The position numbers were made by a program, and so were the translations under genes. This document shows, one piece after another, positions 1 through 8,002 of a stretch of DNA of 33,924 nucleotides. The notes beneath the pieces were generated by a model, which searched no databases, was not told where the DNA came from, and was given only the letters and a program-made list of their open reading frames with translations. Origin of the DNA: Porphyromonadaceae bacterium (GTDB lineage Bacteria; Bacteroidota; Bacteroidia; Bacteroidales; Porphyromonadaceae); assembly GCA_030528445.1 (NCBI GenBank), contig JAUMYV010000006.1:1-33924 (forward strand), in the 5' to 3' direction. The first letter of the stretch is position 1; every line of letters begins with the position of its first letter.

Positions 1-302
1 ATATAATCGATTGTCTGTAATCGATTTCAGAAATCATATTTGTACCATGTAATTGCAATACGCTGTAAATCAATATAGATTTGTTTTGAAGAGGGAAGTA
101 ATTCCGCTCACAAACGAGCATCAAAAAAAACAGTAAATAGCAGTAGAATAACAACTTACTGCTATTTTTGTTTTTCGAAAGTTCCTATGTTCAAAATTGC
201 TTAAATGTTTGCCCATAATGGATACTTATTGCATCTCGCCAACTGTCAGCTTTTTTCAGTACACGTCACCATTGTTGAAATAGGAGTAAGCATCTTGCCC
301 CT
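1..302. other. Intergenic left edge, no gene seen
   Basis: No supported reading frame lies here. The stretch is AT-rich and contains one clear hairpin (listed separately at 135-173). Two copies of the 8-bp palindrome AATCGATT occur at 5-12 and 19-26. The remainder, 180-302, lies downstream of the deacetylase gene that ends at 303, and I see no promoter box or RNA gene in it. A plus-strand gene probably ends to the left of the window, because the hairpin has T-rich flanks on both sides. Confidence 0.6.
135..173. terminator. Bidirectional intrinsic terminator
   Basis: A perfect 11-bp inverted repeat, AAATAGCAGTA at 135-145 and TACTGCTATTT at 157-167, encloses an 11-base loop. It is followed on the plus strand by TTTTGTTTTT-type sequence and preceded by A8, which gives a U-run on the minus strand. 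It can therefore stop both the minus-strand operon ending at 303 and an unseen plus-strand gene to the left. Confidence 0.75.
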
Positions 303-935
303 CTACGGAGCGTCTCCGATGCGTAGGAAGTGGTAACCTTCGTCCTTGAGCCACTGCACGGCTCGAGGCATTGCAATCTTCATGTTGCGCTCAGCCTTGA
401 TCGAATCATGAAAAACGATGATTGACCCATTGCGCGCATAGCGTTGGACTAGGCCAAAAACTTCGTCGGGATGTAGTTTAGAGTTGTAGTCACGCGTCAG
501 GACGTCCCACATGATAATCTCGAAGCTGTGGCTCAATTCGCGTATTTGAGATAAACGTAGATGCCCGTATGGAGGACGAAAGTAGCGAGACTGGATTAGC
601 TCGTGAGCCTGATAGACATCTTGCATATACCGCTTCGTCGGGCAGGTTAACCCTTTGAGGTGGTGGTAAGAGTGGTTCGCCACCTGATGTCCACGGCGAA
701 CAATCTCCTCAAATAATTCGGGATATTTTCGCACATTGTCTGCAACGCAGAAGAACGTAGCTTTAACGCCCAATTCGTCAAGGGTATCCAGTACCCAAGG
801 AGTTACCTCGGGCACTGGTCCATCGTCAAAAGTTAGATAGATACTTTTCCCTTTGATTGCAGGGATTCGCCAGCGAGCACCGGGGAAGAAGGCTCGGTAC
901 CATAGTGGCACTCGGCAGAGTAGACGCTCAATCAC
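303..935 (-). CDS. Polysaccharide deacetylase family protein (NodB/CE4 fold)
   Basis: A 210-residue protein with the conserved motifs of the CE4 carbohydrate esterase family. Motif 1 is TFDDGP at 35-40 (catalytic and metal-binding Asp). The metal-binding His pair lies in NHSYHHL (His88 and His92). RPPYG and MWDVLTRDY follow, then IIVFHDS near the C-terminus with the catalytic His. Family members remove N- or O-acetyl groups from polymers such as peptidoglycan or N-acetylglucosamine polysaccharides; the substrate here cannot be told. There is no clear signal peptide, only a short hydrophobic start, so location is uncertain. The start overlaps the stop of the upstream GT117 gene by 4 bases (ATGA), suggesting translational coupling as last gene of the queF operon. 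The context suggests an envelope glycan or glycolipid role. Confidence 0.88.
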   Translation of the reverse strand: MIERLLCRVPLWYRAFFPGARWRIPAIKGKSIYLTFDDGPVPEVTPWVLDTLDELGVKATFFCVADNVRKYPELFEEIVRRGHQVANHSYHHLKGLTCPTKRYMQDVYQAHELIQSRYFRPPYGHLRLSQIRELSHSFEIIMWDVLTRDYNSKLHPDEVFGLVQRYARNGSIIVFHDSIKAERNMKIAMPRAVQWLKDEGYHFLRIGDAP

Positions 936-3900
936 TGGGCTATCTGACTTGCGGGTTGGTTATTGGATGGTTCGCCAGCGGCTTTCTCGGGAGCCAAATA
1001 GCGACTGTAGAGTAGCAACTTCTCCTGATACATATCTAGAGCCTTGCTCCCGTGAGTACGTGCGATCTGATAGGTCATGAGAGCCGTATCGAAGCTGTTA
1101 TGCATCTCACCATCATTGTAGGCACGTTTTAGGTTGCTTTCGCTTAGACGGAAGCACCAGTCGAGCGTACGCATCGCACTTGAGCAAATCTCCGAAGCTA
1201 CCTGATCTGCCTCTGTGTGCATATCAGCCTCATAGAGAGCTTGGGCGAAACGAATGCTGAAGTAGTCGTAAGGTACGACTTCGGGGCGGATGACCTCTAG
1301 ACAGCGACGTAGCACCTCTTGGGCTCTTGCCTTGTCTCCCTGCTTGAGTAATGCCTTAGCTAGTGGCACGAATACGTTGGAGCGCATACCAATCATCATA
1401 TTACGACCCGTGTCGTCGAGGTAAACCTCGGGATTTTCAGCTCCACCCCAGCGGAACTTCGTCATCACGTTCGTGTACATTTGCTCTAGGCGGAGCGGCT
1501 CTACCTCTCCACGGATGCTATCAGTCGTCAAGTCGAGTGGTAGGAGCTGATAGGTCATACCTGTCTGTACGTGGTAGTTCGGCATATTGCTGAAGGCATT
1601 GCGGGGCGATGTGATACACCAATATACGGGGCGCTTCCATTGGTTCTCTTGTAGCATATCGAGTAGCACAAGGCCTCCGCGATCGACATACTGCTTACCC
1701 GCAAGCGAGATCGGCATAGTTGGTACAACGCGCTTAGCCAGTTCGGGGTTCTCTCGCTCTAGGCTTTGGGCCACAGACGCAGAGTCTACTGGGAGGATTA
1801 GGTATTGCGTTGGTACAACCGCTTCGGCCTCCTTGGGCGTATTGGTGGTCAGCTTGAGCGCATCGTCTAGGAGCATTGGACGTTTCTCGTCGGAAACATA
1901 GGCCAACTCCTTGAAGTAGTAGAAGTCTGGCTTCATGTACTTCATCGGGACGGGCTGGCCTTCGTAGGTTGCACGGCGCATCTGGTCGATGTACCAGTCT
2001 CCCCCGAGGTAGCTGAGGTTCATGGTACGTATATCGGTGCGCACACCCTCGACATCCTGCGCGTACCACAGCGGGAAGGTATCGTTGTCTCCGTAGCAGA
2101 TGAGCAGAGCATTCGGCTCGCAGCTCTCGAGGTAGTTAATCCCCATATCACGTGCTATGGTTCGCCCAGAGCGATCGTGGTCATCCCAGTTTTGGCTAGC
2201 CATCTGTATGGGTACGATCATCGCAATGGCAGTAGCGATCACTGCGCTTGCGGTATCGGATAGCTTAGCTCGGGCAATCAGACGCCACAGACCCGCCACA
2301 CCGAAGCCAATCCAAATAGCGAAAGCATAGAATGAACCAGCATAAGCGTAGTCTCTCTCACGTGGCTGACCAGGTGTCTGATTAAGGTAAAGCAGGATCG
2401 CTAGCCCCGTCATGAAGAATAGCAGGAAGGTAATCCAAAAGCTGTAGTGCCCGATATTGTCGTACTCGTCCTCTGTCCCTAGCGTCTTATCTCCGCGTTT
2501 GCGCAGGCGACGGCGGCTCACTTGGTAGAACATACCAAGTAGGCCCAGCACTAGAGGCATCGCGTAGTAGACGTTGTAGCCCTTGTTCTTGGCCATAGAG
2601 TCGGGCATATCGTCCTGAGGCCCGACGAGGAAGCTATCAATGAAAGAGATCCCCGTAATGGCATTTCCCTTCATCAGACCACCATCTCCGGGCAGGTCAT
2701 TTTGGCGCCCTGCAAAGTTCCACAGGAAGTAGCGCCAATACATATAGTTTACTTGATAGGTAAAGAAGTAACGAAGATTGTCGCCAAAAGTAGGCTGACT
2801 CATATCGTTGGGGTTGCGTCCCATCCAGATGTTGTAGCTCTGTGCTCGTGAGCGGTCGTGCACACGAGGGAAGAACATCTTCTGATCATCTGGGTACTCG
2901 GCTTCGGGCTGATCGTAGAGCTTGATATAGCGATCAGGGTCGCTAGGCGATGCCTTGGGAGCCTTGCCGATGACTTCCTTGCCAGGGTTGATGCGCACGG
3001 CACGAGAGGCGAAGCTAGGGCCATAGATTAGAGGTGCTGCTCCGTACTGTTCGCGGGCAAGGTAATAGCGAAGAGAGAAAGCGTTGTTGGGCGCATTCTC
3101 ATTCATAGGCGTATCTGCGATAGCACGCACTAGGATGACTCCGTAGGAGGAGAAGCCGATGGCTATGGCGAGCAGGCTCATCTGCATCGTATGCACGAGC
3201 CTTGGTTGTAGCTTGCTGAACTTAAAGAGATAAACCCCTAGGGCAATGGTTAGGACGATCCCTAATAGCATACCACTGCCTAGGAATGGAATCCCCATAA
3301 TCAAGACAGAGGCGAATAGCGCAGCCTTGAGACGTACGTCTACCGAAGAGCCACTCGTGTAGACACGATGTGCTTCGTAGACAGACCAAGATAGGATGGC
3401 CAATATCAGAGCTAGGTAGAAGTATAGCCCAGTATTGAAGCTTGTCCCCAGCGTATTGACGAAGAAGTAGTCGAAGCGACCTGCCATTTTGGGCACACCC
3501 TGCACGATGCCATACATCATCACGACGATGAGGACGAAGGAAACGAGCACAGACATGATCATGCCCTTGATGTTGGGACGCTCGGCCTTGTGGTAGTAGT
3601 AGATCAATGCCATGGCAGGTAGGCAGAGTAGGTTTAGAAGGTGCACCCCGATGCTCAGCCCCATGAGGTAAGCTATGAGGATAATCCATCTATCCGATCT
3701 CTCGGCATCGCTTCTCTCCTCCCACTTAAACATCAGCCAGAAGACAACCGCAGTGAAGAGGGAGCTAAAGGCATAAACCTCTGCCTCGACGGCACTATAC
3801 CAGAAGGTATCGGAGAACGTGTAGACGAGAGCGCCTACGAGTGCACTACCGAAGATTGCAATCCCCTGTGAGAGGCGGATGCTCTGTGCCGAAGAATCGC

Positions 3901-4252
3901 TTTGGCTAGCAAAGAGGCGGAAGTGCGGATTGATCACGCGCCGAAGCATGTGCGTGATCGTCCAGAAGAGGAATAGAATGGTTAGCCCACTAATCACCGC
4001 ACTGGTGGCATTGGTATAGAGGGCAACCTGTGTTGCATCTGGTGCTAGATGAGAGATCACATTATACACCAGCATGTAGAAGGGTGCTCCCGGCGGATGC
4101 CCTACCTCTAGACGATAGTCACAGGCAATGAATTCGGCGCAGTCCCATAGGCTCGCCGTCGGTCCAATAGTCATGAGGTAGACGGTCGTTGCTATGGCGA
4201 AGACCAGCCAACCTAGGACATTGTTGATGAGATTAAATCGTTTCCAATTCAT
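932..4252 (-). CDS. DUF2723 / GT117 family membrane protein (protein O-mannosyltransferase-like)
   Basis: An 1106-residue polytopic membrane protein. A first membrane helix lies at about 11-30, followed by an Asp/Glu-bearing loop (SLWDCAEFIACDYRLEVGHPPGAP, here quoted only in outline) of the type that GT-C glycosyltransferases carry after helix 1. Many further hydrophobic segments run to about residue 680, then comes a large soluble C-terminal half ending in helical, TPR-like sequence. This matches DUF2723, classed as GT117 and related to eukaryotic TMEM260, a protein O-mannosyltransferase. Transfer of mannose from a lipid-linked donor to envelope proteins is therefore the best guess, though the bacterial substrate is unproven. 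It lies 20 bases after a lipid kinase gene and overlaps the deacetylase gene by 4 bases. The conserved acidic residue and glycine-proline motif right after helix 1 are the strongest functional evidence. Confidence 0.85.
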   Translation of the reverse strand: MNWKRFNLINNVLGWLVFAIATTVYLMTIGPTASLWDCAEFIACDYRLEVGHPPGAPFYMLVYNVISHLAPDATQVALYTNATSAVISGLTILFLFWTITHMLRRVINPHFRLFASQSDSSAQSIRLSQGIAIFGSALVGALVYTFSDTFWYSAVEAEVYAFSSLFTAVVFWLMFKWEERSDAERSDRWIILIAYLMGLSIGVHLLNLLCLPAMALIYYYHKAERPNIKGMIMSVLVSFVLIVVMMYGIVQGVPKMAGRFDYFFVNTLGTSFNTGLYFYLALILAILSWSVYEAHRVYTSGSSVDVRLKAALFASVLIMGIPFLGSGMLLGIVLTIALGVYLFKFSKLQPRLVHTMQMSLLAIAIGFSSYGVILVRAIADTPMNENAPNNAFSLRYYLAREQYGAAPLIYGPSFASRAVRINPGKEVIGKAPKASPSDPDRYIKLYDQPEAEYPDDQKMFFPRVHDRSRAQSYNIWMGRNPNDMSQPTFGDNLRYFFTYQVNYMYWRYFLWNFAGRQNDLPGDGGLMKGNAITGISFIDSFLVGPQDDMPDSMAKNKGYNVYYAMPLVLGLLGMFYQVSRRRLRKRGDKTLGTEDEYDNIGHYSFWITFLLFFMTGLAILLYLNQTPGQPRERDYAYAGSFYAFAIWIGFGVAGLWRLIARAKLSDTASAVIATAIAMIVPIQMASQNWDDHDRSGRTIARDMGINYLESCEPNALLICYGDNDTFPLWYAQDVEGVRTDIRTMNLSYLGGDWYIDQMRRATYEGQPVPMKYMKPDFYYFKELAYVSDEKRPMLLDDALKLTTNTPKEAEAVVPTQYLILPVDSASVAQSLERENPELAKRVVPTMPISLAGKQYVDRGGLVLLDMLQENQWKRPVYWCITSPRNAFSNMPNYHVQTGMTYQLLPLDLTTDSIRGEVEPLRLEQMYTNVMTKFRWGGAENPEVYLDDTGRNMMIGMRSNVFVPLAKALLKQGDKARAQEVLRRCLEVIRPEVVPYDYFSIRFAQALYEADMHTEADQVASEICSSAMRTLDWCFRLSESNLKRAYNDGEMHNSFDTALMTYQIARTHGSKALDMYQEKLLLYSRYLAPEKAAGEPSNNQPASQIAQ

Positions 4253-4272
4253 ATCGTATGGTGATACTGTTT

Positions 4273-5154
4273 TTATTCTTTAGGTGCAATGACATGAATA
4301 GCAGCAGGGAGCATCTCTAGCTCGATGCGCTTGTCAAAGTTAAGCGGTTCTCCATCCAAGTGAACCACTCCGTCGGCCTCGCGCTCGATTACGGCACGCT
4401 TCGTTTGGTACGAGCTCTGGTGAGCATTTTCCTCCATGCGCTTACTGAAGAGCTGCAGGGTGATTTGGGCGAGCTCGAGGACGGGGAATGGCTTGAGGAT
4501 AACGAGGTCAAACTTGCCGTCCGTCATACTGGCCTTGGGAGCAATGTAGGCGTTGTTGCCGTACTGATTGGCATTGGCTGCTGCGACTACGAAGGCCTCT
4601 GTCTCTACTGGGTCATGGTCATCCATCTGTACACGATAGATACTGGGCTTGTAGTTGATGTACTTCTCTATCGAAGTTTTGGCGTAGGATAGGAATCCTC
4701 TGAAAGGAACTTCGGCGAAGGCTGCACTTACCTCCGCATCGAATCCCATACCGAAGGTGCAGAAGAAAGGCTTACCATTGGCCAGACAGCAATCTATCGT
4801 GATGCTTTCGCCAGAGGTTAGCGTCTCAATCGCCTTCTTTTCGTTCATCGGTAGCCCTAGGGCTCGTGCTAGACCATTGCCCGAGCCTTTGGGGATGATG
4901 CCGAGGATGGTGTTGCTGTGTAGCAGGGCTTGGGCAATTTCGTTGATTGTGCCGTCTCCTCCGATAGCGATGACGTACTCAAATCCGTCCTCTACAGCCT
5001 GCTTGGCTAGGTCGTAGGCATGGCCTGCGGCCTTGGTATAGCTGATGTAGAGCTGTATATCTGTCTCCTGATAGGCTTCGGCCAGCCGTGTGGGTAGGCT
5101 ATTCTTAGAGCCAGTACCCGAGATTGGGTTGATGATGGCTAGTGCTCGTTTCAT
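4273..5154 (-). CDS. Diacylglycerol kinase / YegS-like lipid kinase
   Basis: A 293-residue protein of the DAGK catalytic-domain family. It starts with a short strand and [10 protein letters not shown] at 8-17, typical of the nucleotide-binding N-domain. The signature IGGDGTINE lies at 64-72, followed by [13 protein letters not shown], the second conserved loop. The C-terminal half has the beta-sandwich expected of YegS/DgkB ([11 protein letters not shown], then DGEPL near the end). Such enzymes phosphorylate diacylglycerol or related lipids using ATP and act at the inner face of the membrane. The gene start overlaps the queF stop by 4 bases and lies 20 bases before the GT117 gene. It may recycle a lipid by-product of envelope glycan synthesis; that role is inferred from context only. 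Confidence 0.87.
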   Translation of the reverse strand: MKRALAIINPISGTGSKNSLPTRLAEAYQETDIQLYISYTKAAGHAYDLAKQAVEDGFEYVIAIGGDGTINEIAQALLHSNTILGIIPKGSGNGLARALGLPMNEKKAIETLTSGESITIDCCLANGKPFFCTFGMGFDAEVSAAFAEVPFRGFLSYAKTSIEKYINYKPSIYRVQMDDHDPVETEAFVVAAANANQYGNNAYIAPKASMTDGKFDLVILKPFPVLELAQITLQLFSKRMEENAHQSSYQTKRAVIEREADGVVHLDGEPLNFDKRIELEMLPAAIHVIAPKE

Positions 5155-5690
5155 TTCACTGGATAGTTAGCAAGGCGTTGCTCGGCTAGAGCTTTGTATT
5201 TAGTTCCCGGACGACCATAGTTGCAATAGGGGAGGATGCTGATGCCTCCGCGAGGTGTAAAGTCGCCAAGCACCTCGATGTATCGCGGATCCATCAATTT
5301 GATGAGATCCTGCATGATGATATTGACGCAGTCTTCATGGAAAGCACCATGACTGCGGAATGAGAATAGGTAGAGCTTGAGGCTCTTGCTCTCTACCATG
5401 CGTACATCTGGGATATAGTTGATGTATATGGTGGCAAAGTCGGGCTGAGCCGTGATGGGGCATAGGCTCGTGAACTCTGGACAGTGAAATCTAACCCAAT
5501 AGTCTGTATCCTGGTGCTTGTTGGTAAAGGCCTCGAGGCATTCGGGTGCGTAGTCCTGCTTGTATTCTGTGGTGCTACCCAGTAGCTTCAGTTCGTTCTC
5601 TCCGTCTCTAATACTTGCCATATATCGTTTGTCTTTTATTGTTATGCTTTTAGTTTGTGATTCGTCAAGTAGGTTAGGGTCTTCTATCAT
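5151..5690 (-). CDS. queF: NADPH-dependent 7-cyano-7-deazaguanine reductase (preQ0 reductase)
   Basis: QueF reduces the nitrile preQ0 to the amine preQ1 with NADPH, a step of queuosine synthesis for tRNA wobble position 34. The protein is the short unimodular type. The catalytic thioimide-forming Cys77 in FTSLCPIT and the acid Asp84 in AQPDF have the spacing of the Bacillus enzyme. The NADPH/substrate motif [13 protein letters not shown] is at 100-112, and FHEDCVN follows. The first start gives 179 residues; a second ATG at 5621 ([16 protein letters not shown]) would give 156 residues, closer to the family norm. A -7 box at 5733-5740 fits either start. It is the first gene of a four-gene unit and overlaps the lipid kinase by 4 bases, an unusual partner for a tRNA modification gene. 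Confidence 0.93.
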   Translation of the reverse strand: MIEDPNLLDESQTKSITIKDKRYMASIRDGENELKLLGSTTEYKQDYAPECLEAFTNKHQDTDYWVRFHCPEFTSLCPITAQPDFATIYINYIPDVRMVESKSLKLYLFSFRSHGAFHEDCVNIIMQDLIKLMDPRYIEVLGDFTPRGGISILPYCNYGRPGTKYKALAEQRLANYPVK

Positions 5691-5732
5691 TTGGCAAGAA
5701 AACCTCGTAAAATCCTTACTCTATCGAACTCA

Positions 5733-5740
5733 CAAAGATA
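5733..5740 (-). promoter_or_regulatory. Promoter -7 box of the queF operon
   Basis: On the minus strand the sequence reads TATCTTTG, an exact TAnnTTTG Bacteroidetes -7 box, 42 bases before the queF ATG. No TTTG is found about 20 bases further upstream, so the -33 element is weak. Confidence 0.55.
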
Positions 5741-5787
5741 GCGTTTTTCCTCGCATCCCTAGACTCTCTAATCGGTATTGCAAGGCA

Positions 5788-5828
5788 CAAAAAAGCCTCA
5801 CCGCCTTAGGTTACTTGAGCGGTGAGGT
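5788..5828 (-). terminator. Intrinsic terminator of the udp-meaB unit
   Basis: The arms CCTCACCGC at 5796-5804 and GCGGTGAGG at 5819-5827 form a perfect 9-bp stem. Read on the minus strand the hairpin is followed by CTTTTTTG. It lies about 25 bases past the meaB stop and upstream of the queF promoter, so it separates the two units. Confidence 0.85.
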
Positions 5829-5851
5829 TATCCTGATGTAGCAATGTCTAT

Positions 5852-6964
5852 CTAGCTCTTGAGAGAGTCGTAGTAGGCGTCAAGGAGCTTCTGCGCACCA
5901 ACGAAGGAGGAAACCATATCATCCAGTACCTGCTGCTCAATGCTGGGACATAGCGTCTTGACCACGTCGCTGCCGTAGAATGAGCGGTGTAGTGCTTCGT
6001 TTACAGTCTCGTACATCCACCACTTGGCTTGCCTCTGACGTTTCTCGTAGAAGTAACCCGAGTCCATGGCGAAGTGACGATACTCGTCTACCATATCCCA
6101 TATTTCCTTGATGCCAAGTCCGTAGAAGCCCGAGTAGGTAAGTACTTTAGGTTTCCAGCCCGACTCTGTAGGGGGGAATAGGTGCAGGGCGTTGCGGAAG
6201 TGCGAGGCGGCTAGATTGGCTTTGGGGATGTTGTCTCCGTCGGCCTTGTTGATGATGATCGCATCGGCCATCTCCATGATTCCTCGCTTAATGCCCTGCA
6301 GCTCGTCTCCAGTCCCCGATAGCTGAATCAGCAGGAAGAAGTCCACCATCGAGTGTACAGCGGTCTCGCTCTGGCCGACCCCGACGGTCTCAACGATGAT
6401 CGTGTCGTAGCCAGCAGCCTCGCAGAGCATAATCGTCTCACGAGTCTTGCGTGCCACACCACCTAGAGAGCCTGCCGTAGGGCTAGGGCGAATGAAAGCA
6501 TTGGGATGGTGAGAGAGCTGCTCCATACGAGTCTTGTCGCCTAAAATACTCCCTCCGGAGCGTTCGCTACTTGGGTCGATTGCTAGTACAGCCAGCTTGC
6601 GCCCCTGTTTACATAGGTGCATCCCGAAGGTATCTATTGAGGTACTCTTACCAGCTCCTGGCACACCCGTCAGACCAATACGGATTGACTTGCCTGTGTA
6701 GGGTAAGCACCGCTCGATAATCTGCTGGGCAGTATCTTGATGTTCGGGGAGGTTGCTCTCGACAAGCGTCACAGCTTGGCTGAGAATCGTAATATCCGAG
6801 CGGAGAATCCCCTCTACAAACTCGTCGACCGTATACCGACGGCGAGGCACACGTCTAAAGTTAGGGTTGAGCATAGGCTGTACCCCTACGCCTTGATTCA
6901 CCTTGAGCCCCATGTAGGCAGGGTCGTTCTCGGGGTGATGCAGAAGTTCTTCGTTAATGTCCAT
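5852..6964 (-). CDS. meaB: Methylmalonyl-CoA mutase-associated GTPase MeaB
   Basis: A 370-residue G3E-family P-loop GTPase that guards and reactivates adenosylcobalamin-dependent methylmalonyl-CoA mutase by gating cofactor loading. Motifs: Walker A GVPGAGKST at about 99-107; IDPSSERSGGSILGDKTRM (switch and metal region); ETVGVGQSE (Walker B/switch II); and base-recognition NKADGDN. The C-terminal helical arm (KWWMYETVNEALHRSFY onward) matches the MeaB dimerisation arm. The mutase genes are not in the window. Its start lies 13 bases after the uridine phosphorylase stop, so the two are probably co-transcribed, and a strong terminator follows. A methylmalonyl-CoA pathway in the host, used for propionate or succinate interconversion, is implied by family knowledge. 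Confidence 0.93.
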   Translation of the reverse strand: MDINEELLHHPENDPAYMGLKVNQGVGVQPMLNPNFRRVPRRRYTVDEFVEGILRSDITILSQAVTLVESNLPEHQDTAQQIIERCLPYTGKSIRIGLTGVPGAGKSTSIDTFGMHLCKQGRKLAVLAIDPSSERSGGSILGDKTRMEQLSHHPNAFIRPSPTAGSLGGVARKTRETIMLCEAAGYDTIIVETVGVGQSETAVHSMVDFFLLIQLSGTGDELQGIKRGIMEMADAIIINKADGDNIPKANLAASHFRNALHLFPPTESGWKPKVLTYSGFYGLGIKEIWDMVDEYRHFAMDSGYFYEKRQRQAKWWMYETVNEALHRSFYGSDVVKTLCPSIEQQVLDDMVSSFVGAQKLLDAYYDSLKS

Positions 6965-6977
6965 GTTGTTGATGCAA

Positions 6978-7856
6978 TTAGATACGCTCGAGTACCATAT
7001 CGATTAGCCCCTCTATGCTGCCCTTGTAGTCGGTATTCATCTTCTCGGCCTTGCGTCCAGCGATGATGCAGCAAACGGTTAGGGCGCGATGTCCCATCAG
7101 TGCCGATAGACCAGCTAGAGAGGAGCTCTCCATCTCATAGTTGGTGATGATCTGCCCGTCTAACTCGAAGGCTTGAATCTTTTTGTTGAGCTCGGGGTCT
7201 TGTAGTGCTAGACGTAGGCTACGTCCCTGTGGGCCATAGAAACCATTGGCGGCGATCGTATTGCCTCGCAGTATGTCGTCTTGGCAGATTTGCTCTAGCA
7301 AAGAGGCATCTGCTGGCACAACGTAGGGCTTGAGCCCCTCAATCTGCCAGTCGAGCTGCTTGCATAGCTCAGCCTCGAAGACCTTGTTGCGAACCTTGTC
7401 TGTATCGCCATAGAAGTAAATCACCCCGTCAAAGCCGATGCTGTGAGAGGCTGCTACATACGTGCCGATTGGGCTAACGTCCTGCAGACCGCCAGAGGTG
7501 CCGACGCGCACGAGGGTGATCTGGCGAAATTCGTCTTTGACCTGCCTTGTCTCGAAGTCGATGTTGGCTAGGGCATCAAGTTCATTCAGAACAATATCTA
7601 TATTATCCGTACCGATACCGTGGCTCACTACGCTGATGCGCTTGCCTCGATACATACCTGTGATGGTGTGGAACTCTCGGCTCGTGATGTTGCACTCAAT
7701 ACTGTCGAAGCGTTTGGCCACTAGATCTACACGGGCGGGGTCGCCTACTAGGAAAACGCGGTCGGCTAATTGCTCGGGCTTGATATGTAGATGAAATATA
7801 GATCCATCGGCATTGATAATCAATTCGGATGGTGGGATAATTCGTTTGTTGCTCAT
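6978..7856 (-). CDS. udp: Uridine phosphorylase-type nucleoside phosphorylase
   Basis: A 292-residue member of the NP-I nucleoside phosphorylase family, which splits a nucleoside with phosphate into base and ribose-1-phosphate. Seen motifs: VFLVGDPARVDLVAKRF near the N-terminus (phosphate-binding GDPxR); REFHTITGMYRGKRISV; SHGIGTDN; VRVGTSGGLQ; and near the C-terminus NYEMESSSL (substrate-binding Glu-Met-Glu), typical of uridine phosphorylases. Longer open sequence exists upstream to 7937, but it begins with TTG inside a good promoter (7907-7938). I therefore chose the ATG at 7856, which gives a 5' leader of roughly 45 bases. It is the first gene of a unit with meaB. Uridine is the likely substrate; other nucleosides cannot be excluded. 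Confidence 0.85.
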   Translation of the reverse strand: MSNKRIIPPSELIINADGSIFHLHIKPEQLADRVFLVGDPARVDLVAKRFDSIECNITSREFHTITGMYRGKRISVVSHGIGTDNIDIVLNELDALANIDFETRQVKDEFRQITLVRVGTSGGLQDVSPIGTYVAASHSIGFDGVIYFYGDTDKVRNKVFEAELCKQLDWQIEGLKPYVVPADASLLEQICQDDILRGNTIAANGFYGPQGRSLRLALQDPELNKKIQAFELDGQIITNYEMESSSLAGLSALMGHRALTVCCIIAGRKAEKMNTDYKGSIEGLIDMVLERI

Positions 7857-7906
7857 ACTATAATCGAATTGGATATTTTGAGTTAAATACACATAAGATA
7901 TTGCTC

Positions 7907-7938
7907 CAAAGTTCCGATGATTAAGCCAATTTTCCAAA
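7907..7938 (-). promoter_or_regulatory. Promoter of the udp-meaB unit
   Basis: On the minus strand a TTTG element (7935-7938) is followed after 20 bases by GAACTTTG (7907-7914), a one-to-two-mismatch version of TAnnTTTG at the canonical spacing. It lies about 50 bases before the ATG at 7856, which supports that start over the longer reading frame. Confidence 0.5.
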
Positions 7939-8002
7939 TTTATTTTGCCCTAGCCCTCATTCATGCGGTGCATCTACCGACATCTCTCGAGCTACACAAA
8001 AC

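Noticed and set aside
5-26. Two direct copies of the palindrome AATCGATT 14 bases apart
   Set aside because: Too short and AT-rich to mean much alone; no neighbouring gene start is in view to make it an operator.
7938-8002. Terminator after the beta-mannosidase gene
   Set aside because: I found no stem of useful length with a T-run in this gap.
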